A model generated the notes under the pieces. The model was not told where the DNA came from. It searched no databases and saw nothing but the letters and a program-made list of their open reading frames with translations. From assembly GCA_026874595.1 (NCBI GenBank), contig CM049320.1, positions 25,890,214 through 25,954,213 on the forward strand: 64,000 nucleotides of DNA, in the 5' to 3' direction. The DNA is from Sipunculus nudus. Lineage: Eukaryota; Annelida; Sipuncula; Golfingiida; Sipunculidae. This document shows positions 14,701-26,700 of the stretch, piece after piece. Within the stretch, counting starts at the first letter, position 1, and each line of letters starts with the position of its first letter. A program made the translations under genes and the position numbers.

Positions 14701-17700
14701 ACATTCTCTGAGGGCAGTCTGGGCGCATCCATTCACCACGTCTATCTGATCTGATACAGATTTGGTGTCGAACAACCTGGAAGCATGAAGAGGCGTATAT
14801 GAGCGAATCAGGTACACTGTAGATACAGTATCCTATATTTGTAAAATAACGGACACAGAATAATGAAATAATCATTTGTATTACTATATAATATTGGAGT
14901 TTGCGGATATGGTGTAAGGAACATGTTGTAGATGATCGGGTTCTGAATTCACATTTAATTTGGGCTTTTGACAGGACTTACGCTTAATGGCAAATTTGAT
15001 TCGAGGTAACTTACTTGGTCCGACTAATTCCTCATCTGGAAGTTATTCATTGATTTAAATCATATATTTATATAGGCAATAAGCAAAACGGATCACTGTA
15101 ATTTTAAGCAGTACTTGGCGTCTAAGCAACATCTCTTAAAGAATTGGCAAAGCCTCTTGATTGGAAAAGAATACATTTATATTAGTAACCCTTTTTGGTC
15201 ACAGATTTTCTACACCCGTCCCTGAGAAAAATCCAGGAATCTGAATTTGAATATATGAATATTTCTGATAAAGTGGATATTTTTTAAGCTAGGACTATTC
15301 GCGACTAGTGAATGTGTATATTTCTATTCGTTGATGTTAAATGATCACTAAAACCCAATGAGTACATTTGTAGCCATGTGATCCCACATTTCGGACTTGC
15401 CATGTTAATTTCGATTCACTTGCAGACCTGTGTATGTGAATATCTTGATTTCGAACCAGCTATGTGATGACAAGATATGAGAACAACACAGGGATGTTTC
15501 CATTTGGTCGATCGGACCTAAATTCTTCATGAGAGTTAAATAGTTGTCGTTTTTGTGTAAGCTAAGACATGGCTTATTAATTCACTTGCAGTTCTGTGTG
15601 TGTGTGTGTGTGTGTGGAGGAAATTTCCGGATATCACTATGTATGTTTACGAGCAATGGATGGAACAGTAAAGCTATTATCATGATGATTACTGATTCAC
15701 CGTAGTTGATATATTGCTGATTTAATTATGACAGATCGGACTCGAAAAATGCTAACTCATCTTTGCAAGGTGGGAAATAATGAATTATTTCCACGAAGAA
15801 ATGAATTGCACTAGTAAATTAAAGTTGGGATTTTTTTTAGGGCTTTCATTCAGGAACTTATATTCCCAATAAAGTATTTACATAAGTCATAAGAATATAC
15901 AGTCCTTATCTTCGAAATATGGAAAAACAGCAATATTCAGAGTACAAAGAAAATAACGGCTATACTCACAGACAAGGGTCTTTTTGTCCCATTGCCGTCG
16001 TGATGTCACGTGAGCACTCTTCGTATCTGGTAACTGGGTTACAGGTCGGGGTTGGTGCTACAGTCGTGGTTGCTGGATAAATTTAGAGACAGGATGGATA
16101 TTCAGTCATGCCTTAAACTGTTAGAGAAATGTTAAGCACAATCCCAGATATAGTTTTAATGGACGGTAGGTCTAAAGCAGCCTCTGGCTTGTTTCATGGT
16201 GCAAGTTTCATCTCTCGCGGTCCTTGGATATCTGTTAATGATCACCCGGAATACCGTCCAGACACAAAGGGGTGGTAATATGTTTCAGAAAGGGTATTAA
16301 AATGATCTGATATAAACTGTGTATACAAGTAATATTTTCTGCTTTTTTATCAGTTAAACATAGACCAACCAGATCTTAATCATTATAGAGTAATAGGGCT
16401 AAAATATAATGTATATATGTGAAACATTGTTGAAATAGAAATTTTACCCTGCTGGCATATTTGTGATTTCTGCCTCAAATTAGATACATGTGACTGTCTC
16501 TTTTCTTCTAATAGTCTTCTGATATTACGACGATCATTGCCATTTCTTTCGTAACCACATTCACTGAGGGCCGTCTGGGCGCATCCAATCACCACGTCAA
16601 TCTGTTTTGATACAGATTTGGTGTCGAACAACCTGGAAACATGAAGAGACCTATATGTGCGAATCCGATACACAGTAGATACAGTATCCCTTATTTGTAA
16701 AATAACGGACACAGAATACTGTAATAATAACTTTTATTAGTATATAATATGGGAGTTTGCGGACATGGTTTACTAAGGAACATGTTGCAGATGATGAGGT
16801 TCTTACGTCACATTTAATTTTGGGCTTGTGACAGGATTTACGTTAAATTGCAGATTTGGTTGGAGGTTACCTATTCGGTCCGACTAATTCCTCATCTGGA
16901 AGTCATTTGTTGATTTAACCCATATATTTATACAGGTAATAAGCAAAACGGATCACTGTAATTTAAAGCAGTACTTTGCGTCTAAGCAACATCTTTGAAA
17001 GAATATGGTAAAGCATCATGATTGAAAAAGAAAAATACATTTATATTAGTAACCCTTTTGGTCTCAGATTTTCTACATTGGTCCCTGAGAAAAATCCAGG
17101 AATCTGAATTTGAATATATGAATATTTCTGATAAAGTGGATATTTTTTAAGCTAGGACTATTCGCGACTAGTGATTGTGCATATTTCTATTCGTTGATGT
17201 TAAATGATCACTATAAACCAAGTAGTACATTTGTAGCCATGTGATCCCACATTTCGGACTTGCCATGTAAATTTCGACTCACTTGAAGACCTCTGTATGT
17301 GAATATCTTGATTTCGAACCAGCTATGTGATGACAAGATATGAGAACAACACAGGGATGTTTGCATTTGGTCGATCGGACCTAAATTCTCCATGAGAGTT
17401 AAATAGTTTTTGTTTATATTTAACCTAAGACATGGCTTATTAATTCACTTGCAATTCTGTATATGTTCGTGTGTGGACGATTTTTTTTCTGGATATCAGT
17501 ATGTATGTTTATGAGCAATGGATTGAACACAAGCTGTAATCACGAGAATTACTAATTAACCGTAGATGATGTATTGCTGATATAATTATGACTGATGGGA
17601 CTCGGAAAATGCTAACTAGTCTTTGAGAGTTGGGAAATAATGTATTGTTTCCACGGAGAAATGAATTGCACTTGTAAATTATGGTTGGCAATATTCAGTG

Positions 17701-20700
17701 TAAAAAGAAAAAAACGCTATACTCACAGACAAGGGTCGTTTGGTCCCAGTGCAGTCGTGATGTCACGTGAGCACTCTTCGTATCTCGTAACAGGGTTACA
17801 GGGAGGGGTTGGTGCTGCAGTCGTGGTTGCTGGATAAATTTAGAGACAGGATGGAATATCATATTTGCAAGAACTGGATATTCAGTCATGCCTAAAATTT
17901 TTAGAGAAATGTATAACCCAATTCCAGATGTATAGATTTATTGGACGGTTGGTCTAAAGCAGCCTCTGGCTGGTTTCATTGTTCAAGTTTCATCTCCCGT
18001 GGTCCTTGGTTATCTGATAAAAACATCCGCAAAACCACCGTCCAGACAGGAAGGTGTGGTAATTTGTTTCACTAAGGTATTAAAATGATATGATATAAAC
18101 TGTGTATAAAACTAATATTTCTGATTTTTGTTTCAGTTAAACAAAGACCAACAAGATCTTAATCATTATATAGTACTATCGCTAAAATATAATGTATTTA
18201 TGTGAAACATTGTTGAAAGAGAAATTGTACCCTGCTGGCATATTTGTGAATTTTGCCTCAAATTAGATATATGTGACTGTCTCTTTTCTTCTAATAGTCT
18301 TCTGATATTACGACGATCATTGCCGTTTCTTTCGTAACCACATTCACTAAGGGTAGTTTGGGCGCATCCATTCACCACGGCTATCTGCTCTGATACAGAT
18401 TTGGTGTCGAACATCCTGGAAGTATGAAGAGACGTATATGAGCGAATCCGATACACAGTAGATGCAGTATCCTTTATTTGTAAAATAACGGACACAGGAT
18501 ACTGAAATAATAACTTGTATTAGTATATAATATGGGAGTTCGCGGACATGGTTTACTAAGGAACATGTTGCAGATGGTTAGGTTCTGACATCACTTTTAA
18601 TTTTGGGCTTGTGCAGGATTTACGCTCAATGGCAAATTTGGTCCGAGGTTACCTACTCGGTCCGACTAATTCCTCATCTGGAAGTCATTCGTTGATTTAA
18701 CTCGTATATTTTTACAGGTAATAAGCAAAACTGATCGCTGTAATTTAAAGCAGTACTTTGCGTCTACGCAACATCTTTTAAAGAATTTGGCAAAGCCTCA
18801 TGATTGGAAAAAAAATACATTATATTAGTAACTCTTTTTGGTCTCAGGTTTTCTTCATTGGTCCCTGAGAAAAATCCAGGGATCTGAAATTGAATATATG
18901 AATATTTCTGCTAAAGTGCATATTTTTGATATATGACTATGGGGGACTAGTGAATGTGCATATTTCTATTCGTTTAAGTAAAATGATCACTATAAACCAA
19001 TAAGTACATTTGTAGCCATGTGATCCTACATTTCCGACTTGTCATATAAATTTCGACTCACTTGCAGACCTCTGTATGTGAATATCTTGATTTCGAACCA
19101 GCTATGCGGTGACAAGATAGGAGTACAACACAGGGATGCCTGCATTTGGTCTATTGGACCTAAATTCTCCATCATAGTTAAATGGTTTTTGTTTATATTT
19201 AACCTGAGACATGGCTTATTAATTTACTTGCAATTCTCTATGTGTGTGTGTGGACGATTTTTTTCTGGATATGAGTATGTATGTTTATGAGCAATGGATT
19301 GAACACTTAAGCTGTAATCATGATAATTACTGTTTCACCGTAGTTGATGTATTGCTGATTTAATTATTACTGATGGGACTAGGAAAATGCTAACTAGTCT
19401 TTGCAAGTTGGGAAATAATGTATTATTTCCACGGAGAAATGAATTGCACTTGTAAATTATGGTTGGCAGTTTTTTTAGGGCTTTCATTCAGGAACTTATA
19501 TTCCCAATAAAGTATTTACATACATTATAAGAGTATACAGACCTTATCTTCGAAATATGGAAAAGCAGCAATATTCAGTGTAAAAAGAAATTAAGCGTAT
19601 ACTCACAGACAAGGGTCGTTTTGTCCCAGTGCCCTCGTGATGTCACGTGAGCATGTTTCGTATCTCGTAACTGGGTTACAGGGCGGGGTTGGTGCTGCAG
19701 TCGTGGTTGCTGGATAAATTTAGAGACAGGATGGAATATCTTATTTGCAAGAACTGGATATTCAGTCATGCCTTAAACTGTTAGAGAAACGTATAACCCA
19801 ATCCAAGATATATAGTTTTAATGGACGGTTGGTCTAAAGCAGCCTCTGGCTGGTTTCATGGTTCAAGTTTCATCTCCCGTGGTCCTTGGTTATCTGATAA
19901 AAACATCCGCAATACCGCCGTCTAGACAGGAAGGGGTGGTAATTTGTTTAAGTAAGGGTATTAAAATGATATGATATAAACTGTATATATAACTAATATT
20001 TCTGATTTTTTTTCAGTTAAACAAAGACCAGCAAGATCTTAATCATTATATAGTACTGTCGCTAAAATATATTGTATTTATGTGAACCATTGTTGAAAAA
20101 GAAACTGTACCCTGCTGGCAAATTTGTGATTTCTGCCTCAAATTAGATATATGTGACTGTCTCTTTTCTTCTAATAGTCTTCTGATATTACGACGATCAT
20201 TGCCGTTTCTATCGTAACCACATTCACTGAGGGCAGTCTGGGCGCATCCATTCACCACGTCTATCTGCTCTGATACAGATTTGTTGTCGAACAACCTGGA
20301 AGCATGAAGAGACGCATGTGAGCGAATCCAGTACACTGTAGATGCAGTATCCTTTATTTGTAAAATAACGGACCATGAATACTGAAATAATAACTTGTAT
20401 TAATGTATAATATGGGAGTTCGCGGACATGGTTTACTAAGGAACATGTTGCAGATGATCAGGTTCTGACTTCACTTTTAATTTTGGGCTTGTGCAGGATT
20501 TACGCTTAATGGCAAATTTGGTCCGAGGTTACCTACTCGGTCCGACAAATTCCTCATCTGGAAGTCATTCGTTGACTTAACTCGTATATTTTTACAGGTA
20601 ATAAGAAAAACGGATCACTGTAATTTTAAGCAGTACTTTGCGTCTAAGCAAAATCTTTTAAAGAAATTGACAAAGCCTCATGATTGAAAAAAAAAATACA

Positions 20701-23700
20701 TTTATATTAGTAACCCTTTTGGTCTCAGATTTTCTACATTGGTCCCTGAGAAAAATCCAGGAATATGAATTTGAATATATGAATATTTCTGCTAAAGTGC
20801 ATATTTTTGAGATATGACTTTGCGCGACTAGTGAATGTGCATATTTCTATTCGTTTAAGTAAAATGATCACTATAAACCAATGAGTACATTTGTAGCCAT
20901 GTGATCCTACATTTCCGACTTGTCATATAAATTTCGACTCACTTGCAAACCTCTGTATGTGAATATCTTGATTTCGAACGAGCTATGCGGTGACAAGATA
21001 GGAGTACAACACAGGGATGCCTGCATTTGGTCTATTGGACCTAAATTCTCCATCATAGTTAAATGGTTTTTGTTTATATTTAACCTGAGACATGGCTTAT
21101 TAATTTACTTGCAATTCTCTATGTGTGTGTGTGGACGATTTTTTTCTGGATATGAGTATTTATGTTTATGAGCAATGGATTGAACACTTAAGCTGTAATC
21201 ATGATGATTACTGTTTCACCGTAGTTGATGTATTGCTGATTTAATTATTACTGATGGGACTAGGAAAATGCTAACTAGTCTTTGCAAGTTGGGAAATAAT
21301 GTATTATTTCCACGGAGAAATGAATTGCACTTGGAAATTAAGGTTGGCAGTTTTTTTTGGGCTTTCATTCAGGAACTTATATTCCCAATAAAGTATTTAC
21401 ATAAATTATAAGAGTATACAGTCCGTATCTTCGAAATATGGAAAAGCAGCAATATTCAGTGTGAAAAGAAAATAAGCGGTCTACTCACAGACAAGGGTCG
21501 TTTTGTCCCAGTGCCCTCGTGATGTCACGTGAGCACTCTTTGTATCTCGTAACTGGATTACAGGGCGGGCTTGGTGCTGCAGTCGTGGTTGCTGGATAAA
21601 TTTAGAGACAGGATGGAATATCTTATTTGCAAGAACTGGATATTCAGTCATGCCTTAAACTGTTAGAGAAATGTATAACCCAATCCAAGATATATAGTTT
21701 TAATGGACGGTTGGTCTAAAGCAGCCTCTGGCTGGTTTCATGGTTCAAGTTTCATCTCCCGTGGTCCTTGGTTATCTGATAAAAACATCCGCAATACCGC
21801 CGTCCAGACAGGAAGGGGTGGTAATTTGTTTAAGTAAGGGTATTTAAATGATATGATATAAACTGTATATATAACTAATATTTCTGATTTTTTTTTCAGT
21901 TAAACGAAAACCTAAAAGATCTTAATCATTTTATAGTACTTTCGCTAAAATATGATGTATTTATGTGAACCATTTTTGAAAAGAAACTGTACCCTGCTGG
22001 CAAATTTGTGATTTCTGCCTCAAATTAGATATATGTGACTGTCTCTTTTCTTCTAATAGTCTTCTGATATTACGACGATCATTGCCGTTTCTATCGTAAC
22101 CACATTCACTGAGGGCAGTCTGGGCGCATACATTCACTACGTCTATCTGCTCTGATACAGATTTGTTGTCGAACAACCTGGAAGCATGAAGAGACGTACG
22201 TGAGCGAATCCAGTACACTGTAGATACAGTATCCTTTATTTGTAAAGTAACGGACCATGAATACTGAAATAATAACTTGTATTAGTGTATAATATGGGAG
22301 TTCGCGGACATGGTTTACTAAGGAACATGTTGCAGATGATCAGGTTCTGACTTCACTTTTAATTTTGGGCTTGTGCAGGATTTACGCTTAATGGCAAATT
22401 TGGTCCGAGGTTACCTACTCGGTCCGACTAATTCCTCATCTGGAAGTCATTCGTTGATTTAACTCGTATATTTTTACAGGTAATAAGAAAAACGGATCAT
22501 TGTAATTTTAAGCAGTACTTTGCGTCTAAGCAAAATCTTTTAAAGAAATTGACAAAGCCTCATGATTGAAAAAAAAAATACATTTATATTAGTAACCCTT
22601 TTGGTCTCAGATTTTCTACATTGGTCCCTGAGAAAAATCCAGGAATCTGAATTTGAATATATGAATATTTCTGCTAAAGTGCATATTTTTGAGATATGAC
22701 TATGCGCGACTAGTGAATGTGCATATTTCTATTCGTTGAAGTAAAATGATCACTATAAACGAATGAGTACATTTGTAGCCATGTGATCCTACATTTCCGA
22801 CTTGTCATATAAATTTCGACTCACTTGCAGACCTCTGTATGTGAATATCTTGATTTCGAACCAGCTATGCGGTGACAAGATAGGAGTACAACACAGGGAT
22901 GCCTGCATTTGGGCTATTGGACCTAAATTCTCCATCATAGTTAAATGGTTTTTGTTTATATTTAACCTGAGACATGGCTTATTAATTTACTTGCAATTCT
23001 CTATGTGTGTGAGTGGACGATTTTTTTCTGGATATGAGTATGTATGTTTATGAGCAATTGATTGAACACTTAAGCTGTAATCATGATGATTACTGTTTCA
23101 CCGTAGTTGATGTATTGCTGATTTAATTATTACTGATGGGACTAGGAAAATGCTAACTAGTCTTTGCAAGTTGGGAAATAATGCATTATTTCCACGGAGA
23201 AATGAATTGCACTTGTAAATTATGGTTGGCAGTTTTTTAGGGCTTTCATTCAGGAACTTAAATTCCCAATAAAGTAATTACATACATTATAAGAGTACAC
23301 AGTCCGTATCTTCGAAATATGGAAAAGCAGCAATATTCAGTGTGATAAGAAAATAAGCGGTCTACTCACAGACAAGGGTCGTTTTGTCCCAGTGCCCTCG
23401 TGATGTCACGTGAGCACTCTTTGTATCTCGTAACTGGATTACAGGGCGGGCTTGGTGCTGCAGTCGTGGTTGCTTGATAAATTTAGAGACAGGATGGAAT
23501 ATCTTATTTGCAAGAACTGGATATTCAGTCATGCCTTAAACTGTTAGAGAAATGTATAACCCAATCCAAGATATATAGTTTTAATGGACGGTTGGTCTAA
23601 AGCAGCCTCTGGCTGGTTTCATGGTTCAAGTTTCATGTCTCGTGGTCCTTGGTTATCTGATAAAAACATCCGCAATACCGCCGTCCAGACATGAAGGGGT

Positions 23701-26700
23701 GGTAATTTGTTTAAGTAAGGGTATTAAAATGATATGATATAAACTGTATATATAACTAATATTTCTGATTTTTTTCAGTTAAACGAAAACCAAAAGATCT
23801 TAATCATTTTATAGTACTTTCGCTAAAATATAATGTATTTATGTGAACCTTTTTTGAAAAAGAAACTGTACCCTGCTGGCAAATTTGTGATTTCTGCCTC
23901 AAATTAGATATATGTGACTGTCTCTTTTCTTCTAATAGTCTTCTGATATTACGACGATCATTGCCGTTTCTATCGTAACCACATTCACTGAGGGCAGTCT
24001 GGGCGCATACATTCACTACGTCTATCTGCTCTGATACAGAATTGTTGTCGAACAACCTGGAAGCATGAAGAGACGTACGTGAGCGAATCCAGTACACTGT
24101 AGATACAGTATCCTTTATTTGTAAAATAACGGACACAGAATACTGAAATAATAACTTGTATTTGTATATAATATGGGAGTTCGCGGACATGGTTTACTAA
24201 GGAGCATGTTGCAGATGATCAGGTTCTGACTTCACTTTTAATTTTGGGCTTGTGCAGGATTTACGCTTAATGGCAAATTTGGTCCGAGGTTATCTACTCG
24301 GTCGGACTAATTCCTCATCTGGAAGTCATTCGTTGATTTAACTCGTATATTTTTACAGGAAATAAGCAAAACGGATCACTGTAATTTTAAGCAGTACTTT
24401 GCGTCTAAGCTACATCTTTTAAAGAATTTGGCAAAGCCTCATGATTGGAAAAAAATACATTTATATGAGTAACCATTTTTGGTCTTAGATTTTCTACATT
24501 GGTCCCTGAGAAAAATCCAGGAATCTGAATTTGAATATATGAATATTTCTGCTAAAGTGCAAATTTTTTAGATATGACTATTCGCGACCAGAGAACGTGC
24601 ATATTTCTATTCGTTGATGTAAGATGATCACTATAAACCAATGAGTACATTTGTAGCCATGTGATCCTACATTTCCGACTTGCCATATCAATTTCGACTC
24701 ACTTGCAGACCTCTGTATGTGAATATCTTTAACCTAAGACATGGCTTATTAATTTACTTGCAATTCTGTATGTGTTTGTGTGTGGACGATTTTTTCTGGA
24801 TATCATTATGTATGTTTATGAGCAATGGATTTAACACTTAAGCTGTGATCAAGATGATTACTGTTTCACCGTAGCTGATGTATTGCTGATTTAATTATAA
24901 CTGATGGGACTAGGAAAATGCTAACTAGTCTTTGCAAGTTGGGAAATAATGTATTATTTCCACGGAGAAATGAAGTGCACTTGTAAATTATGGATGGCAG
25001 TTTTTTAGGGCTTTTATTCTGGAACGTATATTCCCAATAAAGTAATTTCATACATTATAAGAGTATAAAGTCCGTATCTTCGAAATATGGAAAAGCAGCA
25101 ATATTCAGTGTAATAAGAAAATAAGCGGTATACTCACAGACAAGGGTCGTTTTGTCCCAGTGCCCTCGTGATGTCACGTGAGCACTCTTCGTATCTCGTA
25201 ACTGGGTTACAGGGCGGGGTTGATGCTGCAGTCGTGGTTGCTGGATAAATTAAGAGACAGGATGGAATATCTTATTTGCAAGAACTGGATATTCAGTCAA
25301 GCCTTAAACTGTTAGAGAAATGTATAAACCAATCTCAGATATATAGTTTTTATGGACGGTTGGTGTAAAGCAGCCTCTGTCTGGTTTCATGGTTCAAGTT
25401 TCATTTCCCGTGGTCTTTGGTTATCTGATAAAAACATCCGCAATACCGCCGTCCAGACAGGAAGGGGTGGTAATTTATTTCAGTAAGGGTATTAAAATGA
25501 TATTATATAAACTGTGTATATAACTAATATTTCTGATTTTTGTTTCAGTTAAACAAAGACCAACAAGATCTTAATCATTATATAGTACTATCGCTAAAAT
25601 ATAATGTATTTATGTGAACCATTGTTGAAAGAGAAATTGTACCCTGCTGGCATATTTGAGATTTTTGCCTCAAATTAGATATATGTGACTGTCTCTTTTC
25701 TTCTAATAGTCTTCTGATATTACGACGATCATTGCCGTTTCTATCGTAACCACATTCACTGAGGGCAGTCTGGGCGCATCCATTCACCACGTCTATCTGC
25801 TCTGATACAGATTTGATGTCGAACAACCTGGAAGTATGAAGAGACGTATATGAGCGAATCCGATACACAGTAGATACAGTATCCTTTATTTTTAAAATAA
25901 CGGACACAGAATACTGAAATAATAACTTGTATTAGTGTATAATATGGGAGTTCGCGGACATGGTTTACTAAGGAACATGTTGCAGATGATCAGGTTCTGA
26001 CTTCACTTTTAATTTTGGGCTTGTGCAGGATTTACGCTTAATGGCAAATTTGGTCCGAGGTTACCTACTCGGTCCGACTAATTCCTCATCTGGAAGTCAT
26101 TCGTTGATTTAACTCGTATATTTTATAGGTAATAATAAAAACGGATCACTGTAATTTTAAGCAGTACTTTGCGTCTAAGCAAAATCTTTTAAAGAAATTG
26201 ACAAAGCCTCATGATTGAAAAAAAAATACATTTATATGAGTAACCATTTTTGGTCTCAGATTTTCTACATTGGTCCCTGAGAAAAATCCAGGAATCTGAA
26301 TTTGAATATATGAATATTTCTGCTAAAGTGCATATTTTAGAGAAATGACTATTCGCGACTAGTGAACGTGCATATTTCTTTTCTTTGATGTAAGATGATC
26401 ACTATAAACCAATGAGTACATTTGTAGCCATGTGATCCTACATTTCCGACTTGCCATATCAATTTCGACTCACTTGCAGACCTCTGTATGTGAATATCTT
26501 GATTTTGAACCAGCTATGTGGTGAAAAGATAGGAGTACAACACAGGGATGCCTGCATTTGGTCGATTGGACCTAAATTCTCCATCATAGTTAAATAGTTT
26601 TTGTTTATATTTAACCTAAGACATGGCTTATTAATTCACTTGCAATTCTGTATGTGTGTGTGTGTGGGACGATTTTTTTCTGGATATCAGTATGTATGTT

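Noticed and set aside
19039-19290. An 83-codon plus-strand ORF repeated in the second subfamily (MSYKFRLTCRP...)
   Set aside because: It is the opposite strand of the same intron segment, is absent from units 1-7 and the unit with the 112-bp deletion, and reads through a (GT)n tract.
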